NCBI GenBank assembly: GCA_900323505.1
Contig: OOIN01000011.1
Coordinates: 868,001 to 932,000 of the forward strand
DNA from: Ustilago trichophora
Taxonomy: Eukaryota > Basidiomycota > Ustilaginomycetes > Ustilaginales > Ustilaginaceae
Reading direction: 5' to 3'
Length of the DNA stretch: 64,000 nucleotides
Both the position numbers and the translations under genes were made by a program. The notes beneath the pieces are model-generated. The model searched no databases. It was not told the origin of the DNA and worked only from the letters and a program-made list of their open reading frames with translations. Numbering within the stretch: position 1 is the first letter of the stretch; each line of letters begins with the position of its first letter. Below, piece after piece: positions 49,901 through 59,300 of the stretch.

Positions 49901-51922
49901 GCGGTGATTTCCGTGAACGATGTACTAAGAGACCATCGATTTGGGAGGGACAGGGGTAAGCAGTTGTTCAAACTTGCTGATCCTGGAGTCAAGCGGCCTT
50001 TGGGGAGGAGAGAGGTGGGTGGATTGCAGAGGCATCAATTGGCCGTTACGCAGGCGTTGAAGGCGTCAGTTCCAGGGTTGGTCAGCTCGATTGATACAGC
50101 TGCTGCTTTGAATGGCGGCGGTAGGAGCGTTGGGAATCAGATCATTGTGTCTTCATCCTCATCCGGTGCTCTGAGTGGTACCGCTGCTCCCCTCACTACA
50201 ACCTCGAACGCAAGAGGCACGAGAGGAGCAGTCGACACCTATCCAGGAGCCTCGCATCGACTCCTCGTGAAACCGGACGCATTCAACGTCTCGATCCTCT
50301 TCCAACCCGCGTTGTCCTTCCTATCCCGCGTCACCGCCATCATGCCCTCCTCGGCTGCCGGCGAGACGTCCCTCGTCTTCTCCGCCTTCCTCGACGAATT
50401 CGTACAGGACGTGTTTCTGCCCCGTTTGGAAGAAAAAGTCTCTTTCCTGTTCACCAACGCCACTTGCTCCCAAACGGACAGTTTCACCGAAGATCCAGCT
50501 TCGCGTTTCCAACTCGGCAAACCGGTGGTCAAGAGTGCCAGTAACGTCATTGTACTGATCGATAGTCTGTATTCCATGTTGCGGACGACTCCGTTCCATC
50601 GGGAGAGTTACAGTCGGTTGATCGTTACGGTGGTGATCCAGTATTACCAGAGGTGTGGGGAGAGGTTTAGGGAGCTCGTCTCCTCCGTTGGTGAAGGAGG
50701 TGAAGCATCTGGCGATGGGGCCAAGGTGGATGGGACAGGCACCTATGCGCTTTCGGCGACGTGGGCACAGCGTCCAGAGATGGCAAGTTGTCTCGCCGAG
50801 ATGCGTTCTGCCGAGACGAGCACGCAGAGGAAAGCGGAGCTTCTGGCGCAGGAGACGAGGTTCGAACTGGCCTATGCACGGGCCAAGGGAACACCGATTG
50901 CGGTGCATGAGCACACGACCTCTCGTAAGAAGCTCATGGCTTTGGGATGTCTGCAGCACAGCATAGAGTGGTTTGCTGCCAGCGTTGGGAGGTTGAAACC
51001 TGTCCACGAGGCGAAGGTGGAAAATATGGCTCGGGAAAAGAGGGCAAAAGCAAGGCTGAGTGTCATGCTCGACTCGCCAACGATCACCATCCCGTCCAAC
51101 TGTAACCCCGTCGAAAAGGAAGAAGCAACCGCGGGGGAAAACGAGGAGGAAGATCTACCCCTCCCACTAACTCCCGCCCTAGTCAGCCGCTATCCAACCC
51201 TATCAGCCATCTACCACACACTCTCCTCAACAATCCTCCACACGCTCCGTCTCGAAGTCCGTCTACGCATCCTAACCTATCTCACGCTAGCCATCACCGA
51301 GTCCACCTACGCCGTCGATACCGCCATCGAACCTGCCCCTCACGTCGTGGATCTCAATGCGGAGTTGGCCAACCTGGACGACATTTTCAGCGAAACGTTA
51401 CCGCTCCAATCGCGCGCGTTCGTACTGGGAGGAGTGCCCACCTTGATGGACGCGACATTGATCTCGTTGGTGCACAAAGTGAAAATCGTCAATCGACAAG
51501 GAGTCACCAAGATGTTGCGCAACATTCTGGCGCTTCAGCAGAATCTGAAGAACATCCTACCCACAGTATCAGCGGTACAGCAGGAAGGCTTTGAGCGATG
51601 TAGGAAATTTTACGAACTGCTATACTCCAAATCACCCACCGAGCTGTTGTCCAACATCAAGCGCTTCCAACAGACTTTTCGAAACACAAAAGCACCAGCC
51701 CAAGTCAAAGCTGTCGGTTTCGCCGAACTTCAAGCCATCCTCAACCTTGCACTGGGAATCGAGAATGCGGCCAAGACCTCGACCAGCGGCGACAAGATTG
51801 GTCTCGTCCAACCTAACGCAGGCACGCTCGGGTTGAGCGAAGTCTCGCGTCAGAAACTCAACGAGTACCTTATCGAGCTCCATGAGATTGCAGGTGAAAA
51901 CGACTCCGATGACGACGAGTGA
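46967..51922 (+). CDS. SEC8: Exocyst complex subunit Sec8 (EXOC4)
   Basis: Sec8 is a subunit of the octameric exocyst that tethers secretory vesicles to the plasma membrane at the growing tip or bud. It has 1651 residues in one exon; the start is in good context (CCACC before ATG). The first ~425 residues are low-complexity (Ser/Gly/Pro-rich with a Gln8 run near residue 130) and have no counterpart in yeast Sec8 (1065 aa). The Sec8 N-terminal domain begins ITSYIDRSDPRAFQSINAVL and continues through the coiled coil GARRRLRDSREALGAKRADL and the VDLVEHLKSVPDRLE-type segment. The C-terminal helical-rod part ends LNEYLIELHEIAGENDSDDDE, with an acidic tail. Third-position composition alternates between G-rich and C-rich blocks (see findings). 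Confidence 0.93.
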   Translation: MSGRSNTIKDLRSKIKHENASLGSGTATSSFSSARHQIPHVGEAFGYHPGSASLGGGSSGPGASLAPSAYNHPGSGAGAGGLGAGPSFVSLAPSDSISNYEGRQGHGYSASVSHQQSGYNVGASYGQSQQQQQQQQQGGGYGRSSSPTNQSTARFALDPGYSMPGSNAATAMSHNRTPSRLDANDPTLHSPLRPARSVRRPTQAPELQKGLAAMSISSTTQDRARAPPQRPQLQIPPVGSTSRPSGGSPSSPARSGPGRDLLAASRSQAGSHARNPSGQSTGATSLSPHATPPSDRHTRSAQLMAQVARSGTPSSQPDSEDHEDLYGGLSPVDAPSEGHDAALYSNQASSNRLSVPGQRPQRDPRRLSGAPLGSLTESSQPAALDSVLSALTSAGRKRQAARIMRGTTAEEESRRRRNEKKISETSQVRKPITSYIDRSDPRAFQSINAVLRKVEAEWPFVANDHFNSVALALSMLDESSLGASRFEFDQVKQLIETALQGTVDDHYESFATAITMHNSVLQSLTSAQTSVSGARRRLRDSREALGAKRADLVQMWQRSQAVKEALRLLDLVEHLKSVPDRLESLMAEKRFLESVNLLVRSLKTIDKPEVVEVGATNDLRAYLKGQEQAMLEILIEELHNHLYLKSYFCDARWKVYSPGQEELPIVKFGSDYQGVSATLEEVGEADGAAAAGDATTSTESLQLTRFLQSLRSRPSFDPNLASDIPESALMTSTKSFSALTGELQSGGSSMDASGTDLSSNNSSTGGRYGAEFDANPEADSFLYIEMLLESLSRLGKLGTALDIISQRLAMEVHQLVDTTIDEVDARNEPLRRFSDALRPESVLLASSSALARSFTESMRSSSSRSSFNIANRPQSSTTTAMLRISAGETSALQRDGETMRDLFWTLFSKLDAVLQGHRVVYEVAGMIASRAGFKDEIASKKLSGVGSLLDVWKPIQAEVRALLHDYLMDDEGASSARNAVISVNDVLRDHRFGRDRGKQLFKLADPGVKRPLGRREVGGLQRHQLAVTQALKASVPGLVSSIDTAAALNGGGRSVGNQIIVSSSSSGALSGTAAPLTTTSNARGTRGAVDTYPGASHRLLVKPDAFNVSILFQPALSFLSRVTAIMPSSAAGETSLVFSAFLDEFVQDVFLPRLEEKVSFLFTNATCSQTDSFTEDPASRFQLGKPVVKSASNVIVLIDSLYSMLRTTPFHRESYSRLIVTVVIQYYQRCGERFRELVSSVGEGGEASGDGAKVDGTGTYALSATWAQRPEMASCLAEMRSAETSTQRKAELLAQETRFELAYARAKGTPIAVHEHTTSRKKLMALGCLQHSIEWFAASVGRLKPVHEAKVENMAREKRAKARLSVMLDSPTITIPSNCNPVEKEEATAGENEEEDLPLPLTPALVSRYPTLSAIYHTLSSTILHTLRLEVRLRILTYLTLAITESTYAVDTAIEPAPHVVDLNAELANLDDIFSETLPLQSRAFVLGGVPTLMDATLISLVHKVKIVNRQGVTKMLRNILALQQNLKNILPTVSAVQQEGFERCRKFYELLYSKSPTELLSNIKRFQQTFRNTKAPAQVKAVGFAELQAILNLALGIENAAKTSTSGDKIGLVQPNAGTLGLSEVSRQKLNEYLIELHEIAGENDSDDDE

Positions 51923-52276
51923 GCCTTGTTCACCTTAACATCGACTCGATTTCTGTGCAATCGATCGCAAATTTTGTCACAGACTACATTGTTCTCGCAC
52001 TGCGGGCAGATTTGTCAACAGCAAGTGTCGACTGAAATTCGAGTCGGAGAAGAGCAACTGCAGCGATGCGGCACACCCAGTGAGACCAAGGAGACTACAA
52101 AAAGTGAGACGGTTCAAGACGAGAGCCAGGGGCTAGTCGAGCACGCTTTCCTGCGCTTGTTGCCGTCAGGCCTGCAGTCAAAGGGGGTGGAAAAGTAGAT
52201 CACCAAGCCCCACGTGAAGGAAGGTTCTGGCGATATCGTCAGCGTCTTCCTCTCTGCTTTCTCGAACAGGCCAGCA
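51923..52276. other. Convergent intergenic region, SEC8 and small spliced gene
   Basis: This is 354 bases holding two 3' flanks. No gene or repeat is seen. Confidence 0.5.
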
Positions 52277-53091
52277 TCATGTCACACGTACGACAGGTTC
52301 GAGCTTCTCCTGCATGGCCAAGGAGCGGGCATCGGGGTATGAGAAAACGTAACAAAACGTTAGAAAAAGTTCCACACCGCTAGCGGTGAGAGAAAGAAGC
52401 GATACATACCACGTTGCGATGGATGTGCGAGATCTCGCCACTGTCAATGCAGATGGTCCGAGTGGCAGAAGCTTGTGTCAGTTGGGCGCTACACAACACG
52501 AGCGTGCTCAAACGACATGAGCTTGGGGCCGCTTGCTGTGCCGACTGCGATCGAGGGAGTCGACCAACTCACTTGCTCTTGAGTTCGTAGCGGATCGTGG
52601 CCATGGCTGTCCAGCAAGAGATGAAGCGATTTCATGTCAGTGGCACTTTGATGGCATAAGATGACGTTCGAGAGAGAAACTCACCGACGCCATCATCACG
52701 ATCTACAGCAAAGACGGAAAAAAAGCGAGCAAGAGCAGATGTGGTCAGATGTTGTCGTCAGAGACGGAAACCGTCGTAGAGCAAGGTGCTGCATGACAAC
52801 TTACAGTCAACCGACTCGACAACGCCCTCCTCCTGGTTGTTGCCGATGGTAAAGTAGACTGTTAGGCATTTTGTAAAGATGGGATAGACGACAGAGACGT
52901 GAGAAATCCCAACGCCGACGCTAAAAGCTGGTCGATTGCGAGATCGACCTACCTCGGTCTCCCTCTAAGCAGTGCGAATTAAAGAAGCGAACGATATCAT
53001 CCCAAGAAAAGTACGTCGTTGTCAGCAGCTGAGTTTGCCAGATGGTAATCCAAGTCGCGAGCATATGGACCTTACTCTTGCAGTGCTGCAT
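52277..53091 (-). CDS. Small (81-residue) protein encoded by seven short exons; function unknown
   Basis: I assembled this gene from splice signals and frame continuity. Minus-strand exons are 53091-53076 (16 nt), 52964-52953 (12), 52858-52805 (54), 52702-52685 (18), 52606-52573 (34), 52488-52410 (79) and 52309-52277 (33), total 246 nt. Every intron begins GTAAG, GTAGG, GTGAG or GTATG and ends AG; phases match at every junction. The product begins MQHCKKGDRGVYFTIGNN, is acidic in the middle (ESVDYRDDG), and ends KLEPVVRVT. It has no TM segment or signal peptide and looks like a compact beta-rich domain. I do not recognise the family. Intron 1 (111 nt) is in frame without a stop, so the N-terminus is less certain: retention would give 118 residues. 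Exons 3-7 are the firmest part. Confidence 0.7.
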
Positions 53092-54121
53092 CTTGAAATG
53101 CTTGGGTTGAATGTGTGGGTTCGAAGGATTATGCTTGGTGTGAGAGTTTCGAGGATGGATGGTTGGAATGGAGAGCAAAGCTGGGCTTGGGCGTGGCGGT
53201 TGTGTACGAAAGGCTGGATAGAGTAGGAAACGCATTTCGAGGAGAAGCAAGATGGCTGCTTGCCGTGAAATCTGACTTTGTTTTTATACACGAACGATGC
53301 GAAGGGACGTTTGCCACACAGCTCAGCTTTCCTTCCATCCATCTTGAACCCGCAGCATCTTGCCTCGGACTCAGCCTCGAAAGAGACCCACACGCTCTCT
53401 CTCTCTCTCTCTGCATGAAGCAGGGGTGCGCTTTGGGAGAGGATCCTTTCAAGAGGAAGAGAGAGGAAGTGAGAGAGAGAGAGAGAAAGCTGGTAGTGGA
53501 AAGCGAGGCTCGAGCACACGCGTATTTCCGCCGCTGAGAAAAGTGGTGCCCAAGCCTAGCCACGACCAACCAGACACAGAGACACAGAGACACAGAGAGA
53601 GAGAGTGTGTGTGAATCATCTCGATGGCTTGGGAAAGTCCCGCTTCCCGCCGTGTGTTCTGCGCGCACATTCAGTGAAGCACGAACGAAGGACGGGATGG
53701 CAATGTGGCTAGAGCGTGGATGGTCGTGTGATTGTTGAAGGAATCAGATTGCGCGTGCTTGGATTGGAAGCAGCGTTGGTTGAAGGACTGCATACAAAGA
53801 CACCAGGACTTTTCTCGAGACTAAGCCCTAACTCTAAGAGAGTTTGTGCTGACTTTTGTCTGCTTCTCACGACCAGCTGACCGCGTTGTTCAGAATCACA
53901 GCCACGCTGTGTGACCAGTGCAGAAGCTCAATCCAAAGCCGCGCTGACTTTTCTAGACGCTGTCCACGGCCATCGATGCTGCAGCAGCACACATCATTCA
54001 AGAGTAGGACTTGAAATGGTGAAAAGTCGTTCTCAACAGCGTGTATTCATCTACACGGCCGAGGCAGTGACGTGAGGGCAAAAGTATTGATACATTTTTG
54101 AAGAGTGTTTGACTCACTTGC
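53092..54121. other. Intergenic region between the small spliced gene and uS5m
   Basis: About 1 kb. It contains CT and GA microsatellites (53397-53412, 53470-53484, 53577-53609) and no supported gene. Frames open here are low-complexity Ser/Arg/Glu products of the microsatellites. Confidence 0.5.
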
Positions 54122-55237
54122 TCACTTGGACATGTTGACCTCGGCAATACGACGACCGCGGCTGCGCTCAATGTCGAGTCGGCCACGCATACCTCTACCC
54201 TTGTCCTTCCTTCGCATCTGGCCGCCGACGCCGTCGCCCATACCGAGCGGGGCCGCGCCACCCCACAGAATCTGAAGTGCAGCCTTGACGACGTTGATAG
54301 GGTTGGTGGAACCGTAGATGCTTGCGCTGAGGTCGGTGATGCCGACGCTTCTGCAGATGGCGTGGATGACGGGGGGAACGCGCAGACCGAAACCAGCGGG
54401 GCGAGGGCGCAGGACGACGCGACTGGCACCCCATTTGGCTTCGACTTGGGTCTCGATGGAACGCGAACCATCGCTGCCCTTGTGAATGGCGACGGTGTCG
54501 AGGTTCTTGACTGCCTCGTGGAAAGCTTTGCGTCCTGCTTTGGAGGCGTTGGTGTCCTTGCCTTCGCCATAACCGACGAGGCCGTTTGCGTTACCAGCAA
54601 TGACGAGGGCGTACATGCTGGCATCTTTGCCCTTTGTGGTCATGTGAACGACTCGCTTGAGGACGATGGCGTGTCGGTGAAGGTCACGGACTTCCTTGAC
54701 GCTGAGAGGAGTGACGGTGGAGAGGTACTGTTCAGAGTTGACCTCGTCGGCGTCGGAGCCAGAGGAGAGAACGAGCGAGTCGGCCGAAGGAGGAGTGGGC
54801 TCAAACATGCGAGGCTCGTTGAGGAAAGTGACGGTAGCAGGGTAAGGGGTGGTGGTGGTCGGGGTGGATCGGATGACATTGTGCGGGTGAGGGTCGAGGA
54901 CGGGGTCTGCAAAGTGGAGCAAAGAGGGGAAAGCTCGAAGTGTGCTGGAAGGGAAGTCGATGGGCAAAGGCTTATCGAGGAGAGGAGAAGAGATGGGGAT
55001 GGACTTGGCATGTTTCGAAGACGAAGAAGCAGATGGTGGTGAAGAAGAAGAGGAAGAAGAAGAAGAAGATGGCTGGATAGACTTGGACGAGGATGATGGC
55101 GAGTTAGAAGAGGATGCGGAAGCAGAAAAGCATCTTGAACGTATCAAGGATGAGCCAGATTGTGCGGATGTGGATGGAGGTGGTGATGTGAGCGAGAGGT
55201 TGCGAAGGAGGCGCGCAACGCTTTTGGAGGAAGCCAT
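54122..55237 (-). CDS. MRPS5: Mitochondrial small-subunit ribosomal protein uS5m
   Basis: This protein of the mitoribosomal small subunit lines the mRNA entry channel (bacterial S5 family). It has 371 residues in one exon. The N-terminal ~100 residues are Ser-rich and basic (MASSKSVARLLRNLSL), consistent with a cleavable mitochondrial presequence plus a low-complexity region. The S5 RNA-binding domain contains KGKDASMYALVIAGNANGLV and GYGEGKDTNASKAGRKA. The S5 C-terminal domain contains VLRPRPAGFGLRVPPVIHAIC, the GITDLSASIYGSTNPINVVKA helix region and a basic end. Yeast Mrps5 has 307 aa. It is head-to-head with the RRM gene; TACAG repeats lie between them. Confidence 0.93.
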   Translation of the reverse strand: MASSKSVARLLRNLSLTSPPPSTSAQSGSSLIRSRCFSASASSSNSPSSSSKSIQPSSSSSSSSSSPPSASSSSKHAKSIPISSPLLDKPLPIDFPSSTLRAFPSLLHFADPVLDPHPHNVIRSTPTTTTPYPATVTFLNEPRMFEPTPPSADSLVLSSGSDADEVNSEQYLSTVTPLSVKEVRDLHRHAIVLKRVVHMTTKGKDASMYALVIAGNANGLVGYGEGKDTNASKAGRKAFHEAVKNLDTVAIHKGSDGSRSIETQVEAKWGASRVVLRPRPAGFGLRVPPVIHAICRSVGITDLSASIYGSTNPINVVKAALQILWGGAAPLGMGDGVGGQMRRKDKGRGMRGRLDIERSRGRRIAEVNMSK

Positions 55238-55353
55238 GTTTGTTGCGAGAAAGCAGGGCAGCCGAGAGGATGTGGATGATAGTCGAGATGAAGATGAGAT
55301 GGTGCGAAATGGAAAAATGCGGACCGATCAGCCAGCCTTGTTTTTGCGTTTGA

Positions 55354-55377
55354 GTACAGTACAGTACAGTACTGTAG
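55354..55377. repeat. (GTACA)n array ending in a palindromic half
   Basis: Tandem 5-base TACAG units followed by TACTGTAG, so the array can fold on itself. It lies about 117 bases upstream of the uS5m ATG. Confidence 0.9.
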
Positions 55378-55580
55378 AAAAAACAGGATTACTAAGCATT
55401 ATCAATCAACTCCTCGAATCAACCAAAAACCGAGCGATGACGCTGCGGTGCTGCTGGCTGCGACTCTGGCCATTCCACAGCTCGAGTCTCGCTTGGCTTG
55501 CTAACTATTCGACACTGGCGTCGACTTTTGTAGTTGAGCAGCAACACCAGCTCAACGTTCAACGTTAAGTCGTCTGAGCT

Positions 55581-55600
55581 GTACAGTACAGTACAGTACT
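55581..55600. repeat. Second (GTACA)n array
   Basis: Tandem TACAG units ending GTACT, about 205 bases from the first array in the same divergent promoter. Confidence 0.9.
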
Positions 55601-55801
55601 CACAGTAACACTAACTGCGTGGGTCTCGGCCCGATCAACTTTCCTCCATCATCTTTTCCTCCTCTCCCTCCCTCCCACCATCACCACTTTCTCTCGTCTT
55701 TCGGTCCTTTATCAGGTTGCGCCTCCTTGTCACCGTCGCAGTTGCTTTTCTCTCCTGGAAACCCAAGGGTCACACGTCACGTTCACCTTTACCTCACATC
55801 T

Positions 55802-55823
55802 TCTCTCTCTCTCTCTCTCTCTC
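55802..55823. repeat. (TC)n microsatellite
   Basis: Eleven dinucleotide units in the pyrimidine-rich leader of the RRM gene. Confidence 0.9.
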
Positions 55824-56320
55824 TGCTTCACGCTCGTAAATCGCGTCTCTACCCGCTGTTTTTCTTGTCGCTCTCCCCTAGATTCCACACGTATTGCTTC
55901 GCTTGGTCTCACATCCTCAGCTCCTTTCAGCATCCTCGTCATCTTGCGCCACCTTTCGCGCAATCGCACACCTCGCAACCAAGCTTCAACTAACTTATCC
56001 TGTACCTTGTCCATCTTTGAGCCACAACAGCTTCGCGCCGCACCTTGATGTTATCCGCTCAAACACCCACCCATCACCCACATCATCCTTCCTCACCAAG
56101 TGGCGTCTTCTTCCACTCTTTCCACACATTCTTCCGACCCTCACCCCCACACCAACCTCATTCATTCGCACAGCTTGTGCATCTTCAGTAGCTGTCTTTT
56201 TTTCACCCAGCCAATAGCATACCACCGTCGCATTCCAGTCTTCCATCGTCCGACACCCAACTCACTCAAGCTCCACCTCTTCTTTTTTTTGGATACACCA
56301 TCTCGATCCATCCCCACAAA

Positions 56321-59300
56321 ATGTCTCCAAACGCCTCCAGCAACTCGTCAGACGGCGCTTCGGCTGCTGCTTCCCACCTAGCTCTAGCCACCTCTCCCTT
56401 TTCGCCGCACGCAAATGCCCTTGGTCCCACATCCAATCTCAGCTTGGGCACATCCAACCGCATCCACGCTATGGCTTCCGATCGCCAATCACTCAGCAGT
56501 CGTGCCAGCTCCTTTGCCTCGGGCCACGACCACCCAACCGCGGCTGGCTCCAAAGCCATCTCCGCAACACCACCAAGCGCCCCTTCTTTTCCGAATCCAG
56601 ACTCGGCGCCGTCATCGGCAGGTTTCTTCAGCTTCAACGACCGCATCCGAAACAGCAGCGACCACTCTCGCCAGAGCAGCGGTGGTGCGATATCCAACTT
56701 TAGCGCCACTTCAGCCGCTGCCGTCGCTGCTCGTCGTACCCAATCACCTTTACCCCACCATCTCTCCGGCCGCAATGGCTTTCCGCCTCCTACCATCGAC
56801 TCACTCGCCCAGTCGCAATCCTCGAGCCTCAATCCCCGCTCTCCCACTTCCCTCGTGCCGCCTTACTCCGGCGACGTACAGCAGCGCCGACTTTCTTCAT
56901 CCTTTGCAGTGCGCACCGACTCTCCTTCCTTAGCACCCTCGGCCGCTTCCACCAACGCCGCTAGGCCACCCTTTGGACGCCAATCCTTCTCCGACGGCCC
57001 CTCTGGCTCGGCTACCAACCTGCTTTCTGCTGACCTGGCATCAACGTCTATGGATGCCCGTCACGGCTCCTTCTCTGGCACTTTTCCAGTAGCTGACGCC
57101 ATCAGCCCCTCGCCTGCTCACGCCACCACCTCAGCAGCTGGTCAGCCCGATGCTCAGCCCAATCCTCAGCCCCGCCAAGCTACGCCACCAGCACCCACCA
57201 CTGGCCCTCTCTCAGCCTCGGATCCACGCACACAGCTCCTCGTCTCCAACTTGCCCTATCGTGTTCGATGGCAAGATCTCAAAGATCTCTTTCGAAAAGC
57301 AGGCACCGTACTCCGCGCCGATGTTTCTCTCAGTGCAGACAATCGCAGTCGCGGCTACGGTACCGTGCTCATGGCAACCGAGCAGGATGCCATCAAGGCT
57401 GCAGACATGCTCGGAGGCTTCACTTGGCAAGGTAGGACACTCGACGTTCGCGTCGATCGCAGTGGCACTCTTGTCGGTGTAGCTGGCAGCGCCGTCATGC
57501 CCACCATCCCAACCAACGGCTTTCCAAGTGGCGCTCTACCCTCACCCAACACTTTCACTAATGGGCAGATGTCCATGTCCAACCCAAGTGCATTTGCTCT
57601 CGACTCGTCCATCAACTCCCAGCAGTTCCTAGGCGTACCCTCTGGCTTTGGCGGCGCTCAAGCCCAGTCACCCGGCTCCTATTCTGCGAATGCTTCCCCC
57701 TCTCCTCTTTCTCCGCTGGCCCGAGCTGCCGATCATTCTCACGCCAGGTCGACGCGTGCTTCCTTCTCTGCATACTCTGATGCTGGTCTAGGTGGCGGCG
57801 GCAATCAGGCCTCTGAGTTCGAGCGAGCCATGCTGCAAGGTCAAGGTCCCTCTGGCGCTGCAGCCAACGCTACTCCCAATCACCAACGACCCAGTTCCAA
57901 CTTTGATGCAGGACTCGGTGGTCAGCCCCAACATCGTGCAGTCTCTGCTGTCCAGTCTCTCGGATCCAACCACATGGGCTCACGTCGAGGCTCCGAGGTG
58001 GGCGGTGTTGGTGGAATAGGTGGTGGTGCCTCGCCTGTTTCTAGTCTATGGGGCTCCGGCACCAACGACGCAGCTAGTTTGTACTCGCAAAACGCTGGTG
58101 GATCGTCGGTGCCTACTGGCTTTCCAGGTGCCACTGCTATGGCGCCCTGGCCTGCGGGACCGGGCTCGCTGGGAGGCAACGCCATGGCATCGATGCAATC
58201 GCAGCCGTTCAACTCGCAGATGCCAACCACTTCCTATGCCGGTCGCGTACTCTTTGTAGGCAACCTCCCCTTCCACTGCCAATGGCAAGATCTCAAGGAC
58301 CTCTTCCGTGCTGCTGGCAACATCCAGCGAGCCGATGTGGCTATCGGCCCAGATGGTCGAAGTCGAGGCTTTGGTACAGTGCTGTTTGCGACGCAGGAAG
58401 ATGCGCAGAACGCAGTGCGTCTCTACCACGGCTACGAGTATAGCGGTCGAACGCTCAAGGTGCATTTTGACCGTTTCGCAGCTCAGAACGGACCGGCGAT
58501 CGGCACACCAGGAAACCCTGCTCAGTACACGGGCGCCTTTGCAGCCGCAGCCCTGCCTTCTCACATGACCAACAACGTACGAGCTCCAGCAGCTATCGCT
58601 CCGCAAGTGCAGTCGCAGTCCGTGCAAGGAGGGTTTGGTCAGCATACATACCCTATGCAGCATCAGCAGCAGAGGATTGGTGCTTCGTTGGGCTTTGTAC
58701 CGCAGCAGCAGGGGCAAGCCTCGTACGGTCAGGGCGCGTTTCAGCATCAAAATCCCGCTTCGCTTCAGTATGGGTCGCAATTCCCGCCTTCTTCGCAGCT
58801 GCAACAGCAACAACAGCAGCAGCAGCAACAGAGGTATGGTCAACAACAGCAGCAACCGCAGCAGCAGCAAATGGTTTCAGGATTCTCAGCGTTCGGTGAT
58901 ACCGGCAGAGCGCTCCAAGGACATTCTTCGCAGCAGTCATTTTCCGTGTTTGGCAGTTCCGACGGCAATGCTTCGGAACGTCGTGGCTCGACTGCTAAGC
59001 CCTTTGGTCTTTACAGCGAGTCGGGTGATGCAGAAGAGGAGACGGAATCAGGGTCTGCTAGGGACAACAATTACGGCATGTCGATCACCTTGCCTGCCAA
59101 TGGTGGCTTTGGCGCTGCCTCGTCGTATCTGCCTTCCGACTTGATGTCTCCCGGTCTTGTTTCGCCTCCTGCACCGACACAAGTGGGACAGAACAACTCG
59201 CATCCTGGTCGCATCCAGTTGCCTGCCACCAATTTTGCCAACACTTTCGCGGCTGCAGCCGACCAGATGAGTCCCATGTCTGCACGCATGCAGGTGCCCA

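Larger units (their letters stand above)
55238..56320. promoter_or_regulatory. Divergent promoter region of uS5m and the RRM protein
   Basis: A 1.08-kb head-to-head interval. It holds two TACAG arrays, then a very C/T-rich ~700-base leader for the RRM gene with a (CT)11 run (55802-55823). No ORF with family resemblance. Confidence 0.6.

Noticed and set aside
53129..53668. Open frames in the microsatellite region upstream of the small spliced gene
   Set aside because: The translations are products of CT/GA repeats and have no conserved sequence.
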